Positions 1-7,195 of a stretch of DNA of 51,654 nucleotides are shown piece by piece. The DNA is taken from the NCBI GenBank assembly GCA_045536815.1, contig JAZSOH010000005.1, positions 1 through 51,654 of the forward strand. The letters run 5' to 3'. The notes under the pieces were generated by a model that was given only the letters and a program-made list of their open reading frames with translations, was not told the DNA's origin and searched no databases. This stretch comes from UMGS1279 sp045536815. Its GTDB lineage: Bacteria > Bacillota > Clostridia > Oscillospirales > Acutalibacteraceae. The position numbers and the translations under genes were made by a program. Position 1 is the stretch's first letter. Every line of letters begins with the position of its first letter.

Positions 1-231
1 CCGTTTGCCGTTGCCTTGTCGCTTGTAATCCGTTAGGATAACGGCGCTTCGCGGCTTAGGCGAAACAAAAATTTCTCTTTTTGTAAGGGCAAAGCGTTTC
101 TGCCGCTGAATTTTTCGTGCGGAGAAGCGCGAGTTTGCCGCAAGGCTGTCGCCTTGCAAAAACTAGTACAAAGCCGCACGGATAAAGGCGGCGTGCGAAA
201 CTACGACAGGGTTCGAATCCTGTCACACTAG
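1..231. repeat. Hairpin-rich intergenic repeat with tRNA T-arm-like end
   Basis: No convincing gene lies in this stretch. It holds several short perfect hairpins: CCGTTA/TAACGG at 30-44 with a GGA loop, GCAAGGC/GCCTTGC at 140-157 with a TGTC loop, and CGCAC/GTGCG around 176-197. It ends with a GACAGG/CCTGTC stem around GTTCGAAT at 203-222, followed by CACACTAG. That end resembles a tRNA T-arm plus acceptor strand, but the loop is 8 nt instead of 7 and no complementary TAGTGTG 5' acceptor strand is visible. The reverse strand is open for about 100 codons but is compositionally repeat-like. My reading is a dispersed non-coding repeat or tRNA-derived remnant. Confidence 0.4.
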
Positions 232-244
232 ATGAGGTGAAACA

Positions 245-1099
245 ATGTATCAAAAAAGGGTTGCCGCAATTCACGATATTTCGGGTGTTGGCAAGTGTTC
301 GCTTACTGTAGCCCTTCCAATAATATCGGTTGCGGGGATAGAATGTTGCCCAATTCCAACCGCCGTTTTGTCTAATCACACAGGCGGATTTGGGGGCTTT
401 ACCTTTAAAGATTTAACCGATGAAATACTCCCTATTGTTGATAGGTGGGAAAAAGAGGGATTTGAGTTTGACGCAATTTATTCGGGGTATTTAGGCTCCG
501 ACCGTCAGGTTGATATTTTGAGTATGGCGGTAGACAGGCTGAAGTCTGAAAAAACCAAGGTTATCGTTGACCCCGTTATGGGTGATAACGGTTCACTCTA
601 TTGCGCTTTTTCGAATGAATTTCCTGAAAAGATGCGTGAACTTTGCAAAAAAGCAGACGTTATAACGCCTAATGTTACCGAAGCTTCATTAATGCTTAAA
701 ACCGAGTATAAGGCTCCGCCTTATGATAAGAATTATATTGAGAACTTACTCCTCGGCCTTAAAGAAATATGCGACGGTACAATTGTTTTAACGGGTGTAA
801 GCTTTACCGAAAATAAGCTTGGCGCCGCGGCAATCACTTCTAAAGACGGCAATATATCCTACTTTTTTGGTGATAAGGTTGATGGAATGTATCACGGAAC
901 GGGTGATGTTTTTGCAAGCGCCCTTGTTAGCGCCTTGGTTAGCGGCCTTACGGTAGAAAAAGCCTTATCTGTTGCGGTAGAATTTACCTGCGCTTCCATT
1001 AAAAACACGTCAGATAATTACAAAGACCTTTGGTATGGCGTTAATTTTGAGGGTGTTTTAACAAAACTCCCAAGGCTTTTGGGAGGGGCAAATGGATAA
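245..1099 (+). CDS. Pyridoxamine/pyridoxal kinase-like (PfkB/ThiD fold)
   Basis: The 284-aa protein belongs to the ribokinase-like superfamily and matches pyridoxal/pyridoxamine kinases (PdxY/PdxK type), which phosphorylate vitamin B6 vitamers with ATP to feed pyridoxal 5'-phosphate supply in the cytosol. The N-terminal HDISGVGKCS (10-19), DPVMGD (109-114) and GTGD (218-221, catalytic Asp and anion hole) motifs are intact. Length is typical. GAGGTG lies just upstream of the ATG. The stop overlaps the tcdA start by 8 nt, so the two are translationally coupled. Hydroxymethylpyrimidine kinase (ThiD) is the main alternative, but the N-terminal sequence is closer to the pyridoxamine kinases found in Clostridia. 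Confidence 0.85.
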   Translation: MYQKRVAAIHDISGVGKCSLTVALPIISVAGIECCPIPTAVLSNHTGGFGGFTFKDLTDEILPIVDRWEKEGFEFDAIYSGYLGSDRQVDILSMAVDRLKSEKTKVIVDPVMGDNGSLYCAFSNEFPEKMRELCKKADVITPNVTEASLMLKTEYKAPPYDKNYIENLLLGLKEICDGTIVLTGVSFTENKLGAAAITSKDGNISYFFGDKVDGMYHGTGDVFASALVSALVSGLTVEKALSVAVEFTCASIKNTSDNYKDLWYGVNFEGVLTKLPRLLGGANG

Positions 1100-1805
1100 G
1101 CGGTTTGATAGAACGAAAAATCTCATTGGAGAAGGGGCAGTACAAAAGCTTTTAAATAGCAAGGTGGCTGTTTTTGGTGTTGGCGGTGTAGGTTCATTTG
1201 TTGCCGAAGCCTTGGCAAGAGGTTCTGTCGGCGCTCTTGATTTGTATGACTCGGATAAGGTTGACATCACAAATATTAACCGACAAATCATAGCACTTGA
1301 CAGTACCGTTGGTAAAAATAAAACCGATGTTATGAAGCAAAGAATTTTGGATATAAACCCAAATGCGAGGGTGAGCTCGAATGTTTTGTTTGTAACGCCT
1401 GATTCTAGTGATAAAATATGTTTTGAAGGCCTTGACTATATTGTTGATGCGGTCGATAATGTTACCGCGAAAATCTTTTTGGCCGAGAAAGCAAGTGAAT
1501 ATAAAATACCGATTATTTCGGCTATGGGTGCGGGAAACAGGCTTGATAACCAAAATTTCAAGGTTGCGCCGATAGAAAAAACAAGCGGATGCCCACTTGC
1601 AAGGGTGGTTCGAAACGAACTAAGAAAAAGAAAAATAACGGGCGTTAAAGCTGTTTATTCTGATAAGTCGCCCGAGAAAATCACTCAAGATAACCTTAAA
1701 AAAGAAGTGCCCCTTTCAAGCATTTCTTTTGTGCCATCAGTTATGGGGCTTATTATTGCGGGTGAAGTTATTAAAGATTTAATAGGTTGGGGGAAAGAAA
1801 TATGA
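1092..1805 (+). CDS. tcdA: tRNA threonylcarbamoyladenosine dehydratase
   Basis: This 237-aa protein is an E1-like ThiF/MoeB-fold enzyme of the TcdA (CsdL) family, which cyclises t6A37 of ANN-decoding tRNAs to ct6A using ATP. The nucleotide-binding loop GVGGVGS (29-35), the DSD and NRQ residues (53-65), VDAVDN (118-123) and the conserved AMGAGNR segment (144-150) are visible, and Cys167 in CPLAR sits in the expected C-terminal region. It overlaps the kinase gene upstream by 8 nt and the LacI-type gene downstream by 4 nt (ATGA), so this is a three-gene operon. It is functionally linked to tsaE and tsaB at 32.6-33.8 kb, which make the t6A substrate. Confidence 0.9.
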   Translation: MDKRFDRTKNLIGEGAVQKLLNSKVAVFGVGGVGSFVAEALARGSVGALDLYDSDKVDITNINRQIIALDSTVGKNKTDVMKQRILDINPNARVSSNVLFVTPDSSDKICFEGLDYIVDAVDNVTAKIFLAEKASEYKIPIISAMGAGNRLDNQNFKVAPIEKTSGCPLARVVRNELRKRKITGVKAVYSDKSPEKITQDNLKKEVPLSSISFVPSVMGLIIAGEVIKDLIGWGKEI

Positions 1806-2344
1806 CACTTAAAGATGTAGCGCGTGTTTCGGGTTGCTCGGTTGCAACGGTTTCCAAGGTATTTAAAAACAGTGCAGAGATAAGTAAAGGCACAAAAGAA
1901 AGGGTTTTAAAGGCCGCAAAGCAGGTTGGCTACATAAAAAAAGCAACCGCAAAGTCGGCAACCCTTGGGGGACAAAGGCCTATTGTTTTTGCCGACCCAT
2001 ACGGCGATTATAGTGGTGAGGTTATAAGCCTTACAAAAATATTTCAAAAATATGATTTTACACTTATTTATGTTGCATATTCGGTATCAAAGGCTGAAGA
2101 ACTAGCTCTTCAAATAGGCTCATGGGGTGTAGTTACCACCGAAAGCAGAGCAAGGGATATAGAAAATTTATTTATCTACTCGGGCGATAATCACTTGCTT
2201 TCGGGATATTTGGATAAGCTTTCAAGATTTGTTCCCCAAAGGGCTTCGAGAAGCGGCGGCGAATATAAGCCTAAAACCTCGAGTTCAAGTAGTTCTAATA
2301 CCGGCGCACCTGCTAAAAGACAAGAAGATATTTGGCTTTTGTAA
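1802..2344 (+). CDS. Truncated LacI-type DNA-binding protein
   Basis: The 180-aa product starts with a canonical LacI helix-turn-helix and hinge region (1-46, with TLKDVARVSGCSVATVSKVF). Only a short stretch resembling the first part of a periplasmic-binding-like domain follows (about 60-125), then a serine-rich low-complexity linker (about 155-165) and a tail ending KRQEDIWLL. Normal LacI regulators are about 330-350 aa, so most of the sugar-binding and dimerisation domain is missing. I chose the ATG at 1802, overlapping the tcdA stop, because GGGGGAAAG precedes it. It may be a degenerate regulator or a distinct short family. The ligand is unknown. Confidence 0.7.
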   Translation: MTLKDVARVSGCSVATVSKVFKNSAEISKGTKERVLKAAKQVGYIKKATAKSATLGGQRPIVFADPYGDYSGEVISLTKIFQKYDFTLIYVAYSVSKAEELALQIGSWGVVTTESRARDIENLFIYSGDNHLLSGYLDKLSRFVPQRASRSGGEYKPKTSSSSSSNTGAPAKRQEDIWLL

Positions 2345-2361
2345 TTTAATACTAATTTCAA

Positions 2362-2404
2362 ACCCCACAGGCGTACAAAAAGACGACTGTGGGGTGATTT
2401 TTTT
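2362..2404 (+). terminator. Rho-independent terminator of the kinase-tcdA operon
   Basis: A 9-bp perfect stem (ACCCCACAG at 2362-2370 with CTGTGGGGT at 2387-2395) is followed by a run of seven T. It lies 18 nt after the LacI-type gene. Confidence 0.85.
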
Positions 2405-2442
2405 AAATTTATAGTGTAATATTCTAAGATAGTAAGGGTTTA

Positions 2443-2793
2443 TTAATTTGGTCTAAGCCCAAAACTGACCGAGAGAGCTCTGTCAACCTTATCCATAGAT
2501 ATAAGGTCCAAAGCTCCCATTTTCTCCTTCAGGCGTTTTTTGTCTATAGTCCGCACCTGTTCGAGCAAAACTATAGAATTTTTTTGCAGACCCGAATCCT
2601 CGGCTTCTACACATATATGGGTAGGCAAACTCGCCTTGTCTTGTTGACTTGTTATGGCTGCGGCGATAACGGTAGGACTATAACGATTACCAATATCGTT
2701 TTGAACAATAAGTACAGGACGAATTCCACCTTGCTCTGAACCGATAACAGGGCTAAGGTCGGCGTAGTATATTTCTCCTCGCTTAACGGTCAT
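2443..2793 (-). CDS. mazF: MazF/PemK-type endoribonuclease toxin
   Basis: This 116-aa protein is a type II toxin of the MazF/EndoA (NdoA) family, a sequence-specific mRNA interferase. The N-terminal VKRGEIYYADLSPVIGSEQGG signature is intact, with the catalytic Arg expected near residue 25 (GIRPVLIVQND), and Thr48/Ser49 in the ITSQQ segment. Length is typical. GAAAGGAAG precedes the ATG. Genes for MazE-type antitoxins usually lie immediately upstream in Firmicutes, but the roughly 630 bp upstream hold no recognisable antitoxin and the downstream neighbour is convergent. The antitoxin may be encoded elsewhere. Confidence 0.9.
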   Translation of the reverse strand: MTVKRGEIYYADLSPVIGSEQGGIRPVLIVQNDIGNRYSPTVIAAAITSQQDKASLPTHICVEAEDSGLQKNSIVLLEQVRTIDKKRLKEKMGALDLISMDKVDRALSVSFGLRPN

Positions 2794-3424
2794 TATATTT
2801 CTTCCTTTCGAAACTAAAGTTTGCTTGCAAAGTTATTTTTACCCTGTAGGGAAGAGTTTAAACAAAAAAATAAAGGTTTCTATATTTTTATTTTATGCAA
2901 CTAAATCTTTAAAGGGACAAATATAATATTTTTTATGTGGTACAAATATAGCAAAAAGTGGGGTGCCAAAAAAATGCATAAAAGGTATTTTAGAGGGAAA
3001 AATCCGCTTATAAGGAAAATATTTTAGTAACTTTGAACAAAAAAATGTTTAAAAACAAGGTTTTTGAAGTAAAAATAACGATAAAACTGAAAATATTTGT
3101 AACTTTTATGTTTTTTGGCCAAAAAAAGCAAGTCTCCAGACAAAAATATTCACATTTTACGTCAAAATGCACAAACGCTCAAAAGTGTATATGGTAAAAA
3201 ATGGTAATAAACTTATTTGTTACAACTTTGTAACCTTTATTTTGTAACCTTTTTTAAAAAAAGTTTGGCTATTTTGTATATTAAAAAGTGGTTTTTTAAA
3301 CTTGACGGTGCGGGTTTATATCCGTATACTACTTAAGGTGGCTAAAATATGTCACTTTATTTTTGCCGTTTTGGCGGTGTGTAAATAATTTATTACACTA
3401 TTTAAATTTTAAAGGAGTTTTTTG
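2794..3424. other. AT-rich intergenic region with repeats and promoter
   Basis: No gene is supported here. The stretch is very AT-rich and contains a GTTAC/GTAAC inverted repeat (3219-3234) and two copies of TTTGTAACCTTT (3227-3238 and 3241-3252), 14 bp apart. The promoter at 3302-3330 follows. I looked for a ydaO-type c-di-AMP riboswitch, which often precedes cell-wall genes of this class, and did not find its conserved core. Confidence 0.6.
3302..3330 (+). promoter_or_regulatory. Sigma-A promoter of the 3D-domain protein gene
   Basis: TTGACG (3302-3307), 17-nt spacer, TATACT (3325-3330). The predicted transcript has a leader of about 85 nt before the start at 3425. Confidence 0.75.
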
Positions 3425-4462
3425 ATGTTTAAAGCAAAATTTGCTGCTTTAAAATGTGTGACCTCGTTAGTAGTTGCTATCGTTTCAGTTGCCGTTTTAG
3501 CAGCCTATGCTGCAGTAGATTCAAAAAATCAAATAACAGTTATTGATGGTGAGGAAACCATTACTGTTTCTACCAGGTTTGATACCGCAGAGGAAATTCT
3601 TTCAGAACAAAACATTGTTCTTGAAAGTGGGGACACCACCGAGTTCACTCTTTTAAAGGGTGTTGGCTCATTAAAAATCAACCGCGCTTTCCCCGTGCAT
3701 ATCACTGTAGCAGGTAAAACAACATCGGTTTTAATGCAAGAGGGCACAGTAGAAAATGCTCTTTCTCTTGCAAATGTTACACTTGGCAAATATGACATTT
3801 GTAACAAAAAAACCACCGAAGTTTTAAGCGAAGAAACCTATATTGATGTTATCAGCGTTGACTTTAAAACCGAAAGTTATGAAGAGGTTATTCCTTTTAC
3901 TACTAAGGTTGAATATTCAAACAAGCTCGAAAGAGGTAAGAAAAACGTCATTAAGGGTAGTAACGGTACTAAGGTTGTAACCGTTAAGAAAACCATTAAA
4001 GACGGTACAGTTTCGGGCAAGGAAGTTATTTCAGAAGAAATTACAAAAGAGGCAAAGCCTCAGGTTACCGTTATAGGAACAAAGGTTGTTGATGAGGGAA
4101 AAACAGTAAAAACCGTTTCAGGTCTTGGAACAGTTAAGGTAGACAAAAACGGTGTACCCCTTAAGTATAAAAAGTCTATGACCTTCAGAGCTTCGGCATA
4201 TACAAGCCGAAAGGGTGCAATTTGTTCTACAGGTGTTGTTGCAAGAACAGGTTACATTGCAGTTAACCCTAATGTAATTCCTTATGGTACAAAAATGTAT
4301 ATCGTTTCGGCTGACGGAAAGTACACATACGGTTATGCAATAGCGGCCGATACGGGCGGATTCGCAAGAAATAATCCTTATATGGTTGACCTTTATTTCA
4401 ACACAGAAAGAGAATGTATAAATTTTGGTATCCGCAATGTTAAAATTTATGTTTTAGAATAA
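3425..4462 (+). CDS. YabE-like cell-wall protein (DUF348-G5-3D)
   Basis: The 345-aa protein has an N-terminal signal/anchor segment (about 8-28), two DUF348 ubiquitin-like modules (about 35-75 and 95-135), a G5 domain (about 150-225) and a C-terminal 3D domain (about 250-345) with the conserved Asp-Thr-Gly near residue 310. The family includes YabE and Rpf-like enzymes. The 3D domain resembles MltA-type lytic transglycosylases, so a role in peptidoglycan turnover at the cell surface is expected. ATG at 3425 is preferred over the adjacent TTG because AAAGGAG is 7 nt away. It is monocistronic, with its own promoter and terminator. Confidence 0.85.
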   Translation: MFKAKFAALKCVTSLVVAIVSVAVLAAYAAVDSKNQITVIDGEETITVSTRFDTAEEILSEQNIVLESGDTTEFTLLKGVGSLKINRAFPVHITVAGKTTSVLMQEGTVENALSLANVTLGKYDICNKKTTEVLSEETYIDVISVDFKTESYEEVIPFTTKVEYSNKLERGKKNVIKGSNGTKVVTVKKTIKDGTVSGKEVISEEITKEAKPQVTVIGTKVVDEGKTVKTVSGLGTVKVDKNGVPLKYKKSMTFRASAYTSRKGAICSTGVVARTGYIAVNPNVIPYGTKMYIVSADGKYTYGYAIAADTGGFARNNPYMVDLYFNTERECINFGIRNVKIYVLE

Positions 4463-4464
4463 CT

Positions 4465-4495
4465 AAAAGCTCCCAAGTATTTCTTGGGAGCTTTT
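4465..4495 (+). terminator. Terminator after YabE-like gene
   Basis: A 13-bp stem made of AAAAGCTCCCAAG and CTTGGGAGCTTTT around a short loop. The U-tract is part of the right arm, and the matching A-tract on the left could allow some minus-strand termination of the restriction island. Confidence 0.8.
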
Positions 4496-4550
4496 ACTAT
4501 GTAATTAAAAAGAAGACTCTTTGTAAGAAGAGCCTTCTGTAATAACAATG

Positions 4551-5690
4551 CTACATATCTGACTTTTCGAGGTTATGTTCTCGGCAGAGCATTTGTCCGT
4601 TGTCAAGTGAGGTATGACCGCCCTTGCACCACGGTATTTTATGGTCGGCATGCATGTCTTCAAATGCCCAAACAATGTCTTTGCCCTCTGCCTTGCACAT
4701 AGGACAGATACCCTTTTGTCTTTCATACATTGTCATTTTTTCATTATCGGTAAATGCTCTAATTGACAATGCCTTCTCTTTTGTCTTACCACTTAACAGA
4801 TATTCGTAAATGCCTTTTTGTTTGGAAATATCATCGTCCTGCAAAAGACGGTTGATTTCGCTTTCTAACTCATTGGGGTCGTAAATATTGTTTCCGTATT
4901 CGTTGTAAAGAATACCCCAATTTAACCCTTTCATTAGTTTTGCTCGGTATTTCGGGAAAGTTAATTCAATCCAATCAATAATGGTCTTGAAATACTGCTT
5001 TAATGGGGTTGCATGGGTGTCGTGTTGGTGTTCTGCCATATATTGTTCAATGGTCTTGTTTTCCTTTGCTGACACCCAATTTAAAACGGTCTGCAGATAA
5101 TCTTGTCTAATGGTTGAACCGTTCATATATTTTTCACCAATTTTATAGGCAATACATTGGTTTTTACTGAAATACTTTTTAGCATCACTCAACCATTCGC
5201 CCGTATAAATGGCATTGCGGAGTTCCTGTTCGGTTAGTTTCTCTCCGGCAATGTTAATGATTTTGAACCAATCCAATTTCTCTGTGTCTGTGCCTTTGCA
5301 AATATAAATCATCAATTTATAATCAAGCACTTGTTCCGTAATTTCCTTTGACGTGTGTGCATAGTAAGGGGTCAAAGGAGAATTAGGGTTGGCGAAAATA
5401 GAATATCCATTGTCTAACCAATCACAAATTGATATTGTTCTTTGTTGACCGTCCAACATTTCGTATGTTCCGTCTTCGTTCTCCGACCAATACATAACAT
5501 TAAGCGGAAAATCGTGGAGAATGGAGTTCATAACGGCAATTTTCTTTTTGTCGTCATATACAAACTCTCTTTGATAGGCTGGACGAACATTTAACTTGCC
5601 GCCATATGCAACAACTTGTCCGCTTTCTTCATTGTTATAATATCCGTCAAAAACATCTCTAACGGTTATTTCGTGTAATTTAATTTCCAT
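4551..5690 (-). CDS. DUF262-HNH nuclease of restriction-modification island
   Basis: The 379-aa protein joins an N-terminal DUF262 (ParB/Srx-like NTP-dependent) domain with the diagnostic DGQQR motif (80-84) to a C-terminal HNH nuclease. In the HNH part CPMC (329-332), H347, DH (349-350), N364, C369 and H372 form the zinc and catalytic frame. DUF262-HNH proteins include the GmrSD type IV enzymes, BrxU and SspE-related factors, which restrict foreign or modified DNA. It lies 18 bp after the methylase gene on the same strand, so it is the likely restriction partner. No EcoRI-like endonuclease is present. Whether it cuts unmodified or modified DNA cannot be decided from sequence. Confidence 0.8.
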   Translation of the reverse strand: MEIKLHEITVRDVFDGYYNNEESGQVVAYGGKLNVRPAYQREFVYDDKKKIAVMNSILHDFPLNVMYWSENEDGTYEMLDGQQRTISICDWLDNGYSIFANPNSPLTPYYAHTSKEITEQVLDYKLMIYICKGTDTEKLDWFKIINIAGEKLTEQELRNAIYTGEWLSDAKKYFSKNQCIAYKIGEKYMNGSTIRQDYLQTVLNWVSAKENKTIEQYMAEHQHDTHATPLKQYFKTIIDWIELTFPKYRAKLMKGLNWGILYNEYGNNIYDPNELESEINRLLQDDDISKQKGIYEYLLSGKTKEKALSIRAFTDNEKMTMYERQKGICPMCKAEGKDIVWAFEDMHADHKIPWCKGGHTSLDNGQMLCREHNLEKSDM

Positions 5691-5708
5691 ATAATATTCC
5701 TCACAAAT

Positions 5709-6839
5709 TTAAGTGTTATTCTGCTTATGTTTAATTATTAGTCTGCTAAAGATAATTTTATGTTTACCATCTGCTGAATATCCTACCGATTTCATATTTG
5801 CTGTATAATGTCCCGTTCCGCCTTGCTCACGATATTTTTTTATCCATTCTTTACCTAAAGGTTTTATCCCAGCTAGTGTTTCCGGAATGTCAGAAGAACC
5901 AACTAGTTTGAATTGTTCAGGATTTAATCTTCCTAAAAATGAAATTGGAACACCAATATTTCCGTTATAATCATATGGTATTTCGTCAGTATTTTTTACT
6001 TCAATTGCATCATAATTATCATATTTTCGGAAGAAAGTTGGGTCATATTTTTTATATAGTTCCATACTTTCATGTCGTTTTTTAATATCCAAGTTAGTTA
6101 ACCAACATATACCAGGAACAAAACCATGTTTTTTCCCCTCATTATCTATAAAAGCTTTCCCTTTTAGTTGATATTCTGCTGGCATTATAAATTCCATTGT
6201 TTTATTGAACGAATATCCTGCCCATACTTGATTACTCATAATTAATGGGAATATTTCCTTATATTTGATTACTTGCATATTAGCTAGAATAACGAACTTT
6301 TTATTATATTTGATTAACAACGGCAAGAATTCTTTAAACAAGGAAAACGGGGGGTTGGTGACAACAATATCAGCTTCCTCTAAAAGAGAAAGACATTCTT
6401 TTGAACGAAAATCTCCATCTCCGTTCAAAAGTGAAAGAGTATTATTTTTGCTTTTTAATAGATGCTCGATATCTGTTAAATCGACAGCATTATCACCATT
6501 GGTATCAACGACTTCGGTTATTTCAATTTTATATGGCTTTTTTTCACTTTCAACGAAATCAACAATTTCTTGGTCCCCAAATATATTGAGCTGGGTATAT
6601 ACAATAGGAGACCCTTTATAGCAGGTGGCGATTAATTTTTTAAGACCTAAAAAGTTAAAGTTCATAGCAAAGTATTTGAAAAAGTTGCTTTCATAAGGGT
6701 CATCACAATTGCAAAAAACCACTTTATCTTTAAAGTGAGTTCGATAATGCTTAAGTTCAGCTTCTATATCTGAAAGCTGTGTATAGAATTCATCATTTTT
6801 TCCGTTCTTTGCATTTCTCAAGGATGTGTTTCCTGCCAT
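5709..6839 (-). CDS. EcoRI-family adenine-specific DNA methyltransferase
   Basis: The 376-aa product resembles M.EcoRI-type N6-adenine methyltransferases. The catalytic NPPF motif is at 162-165, and a conserved CNCDDPYES segment (43-51) follows the N-terminal FYTQ region. The C-terminus ends with the lysine-rich region typical of the family. ATG at 6839 (MAGNTSLRN) is chosen over a TTG 24 nt upstream because AGGGAGG lies at proper spacing. It is the first gene of a methylase-nuclease operon transcribed divergently from the HTH gene at 6917. GAATTC as target is only a family-based guess. Confidence 0.85.
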   Translation of the reverse strand: MAGNTSLRNAKNGKNDEFYTQLSDIEAELKHYRTHFKDKVVFCNCDDPYESNFFKYFAMNFNFLGLKKLIATCYKGSPIVYTQLNIFGDQEIVDFVESEKKPYKIEITEVVDTNGDNAVDLTDIEHLLKSKNNTLSLLNGDGDFRSKECLSLLEEADIVVTNPPFSLFKEFLPLLIKYNKKFVILANMQVIKYKEIFPLIMSNQVWAGYSFNKTMEFIMPAEYQLKGKAFIDNEGKKHGFVPGICWLTNLDIKKRHESMELYKKYDPTFFRKYDNYDAIEVKNTDEIPYDYNGNIGVPISFLGRLNPEQFKLVGSSDIPETLAGIKPLGKEWIKKYREQGGTGHYTANMKSVGYSADGKHKIIFSRLIIKHKQNNT

Positions 6840-6855
6840 GTAGTCGCCCTCCCTA

Positions 6856-6896
6856 TGTAACAAAATGTTACATTTTTATTGTAACAAAAGGTTACA
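6856..6896. promoter_or_regulatory. Twin palindromic operators of the R-M switch
   Basis: Two 17-bp palindromes, TGTAACaaaatGTTACA (6856-6872) and TGTAACaaaagGTTACA (6880-6896), are spaced 24 bp centre to centre in the 77-bp gap between the divergent methylase and HTH genes. A TACAAT -10-like hexamer overlaps the distal arm of box 2 (6893-6898). The arrangement is that of C-boxes bound cooperatively by restriction-modification controller proteins. Confidence 0.8.
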
Positions 6897-6916
6897 ATAA
6901 AATCAAGGGTGATTTA

Positions 6917-7120
6917 ATGATTGGATTACAGCTTATAAGAAAACAACGCAAACTAAATCAACAAAAGGTTGCGATGGATTTACACATTTCTCGTGAATCT
7001 TTATCTTATTATGAAAATGGTAAAAGAGAACCATCGCTTTTATTACTGGTAGAAATGTCAAAATATTTTAATGTTTCTATAAATTTTTTAATAACAGGTG
7101 AGGAATTTATGAAAAAATGA
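6917..7120 (+). CDS. XRE-family controller (C-protein-like) regulator
   Basis: The 67-aa protein is almost entirely an XRE/Cro-type helix-turn-helix (about 5-58, LIRKQRKLNQQKVAMDLHISRESLSYYENGKREPS in outline). Size and context match controller proteins of type II restriction-modification systems. It is divergent from the methylase-nuclease operon and faces two near-identical palindromes. I infer that it autoregulates and times nuclease expression after entry into a new host. The ATG at 6917 follows AAGGGTGA. A plain phage-type repressor is the alternative. Confidence 0.8.
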   Translation: MIGLQLIRKQRKLNQQKVAMDLHISRESLSYYENGKREPSLLLLVEMSKYFNVSINFLITGEEFMKK

Positions 7121-7147
7121 ACCTTCAGATAATTATCTGAAGGTTCA
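7118..7147. terminator. Palindromic terminator between HTH gene and aldolase
   Basis: A perfect palindrome begins at the TGA stop of the HTH gene and covers 7118-7147 (arms TGAACCTTCAGATAA and its complement). The T-rich flank on the right is weak, so efficiency is uncertain. It may serve both converging genes. Confidence 0.6.
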
Positions 7148-7195
7148 TTTAATTTAGCAAAACTCCCTTACGGAACATGCCTCTTGAGTTTTTTA

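Noticed and set aside
56..379. 107-codon open frame on the minus strand at the left end
   Set aside because: It overlaps the kinase start and the repeat, has no ribosome binding site, and its composition is that of a translated repeat.
2974..3027. Short 17-codon basic ORF (MHKRYFRGKNPL...) in the intergenic region
   Set aside because: No membrane segment, no family match, and the ribosome binding site is weak. I cannot support it as a gene or as a MazF antitoxin.
3100..3424. c-di-AMP (ydaO) riboswitch before the 3D-domain gene
   Set aside because: Expected from known biology, but the conserved GAAUCC and AGGG core elements are not present.
4551..7120. Prophage or integrative element around the restriction island
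   Set aside because: No integrase, att repeats or structural genes. The island is only three genes between ordinary chromosomal genes.
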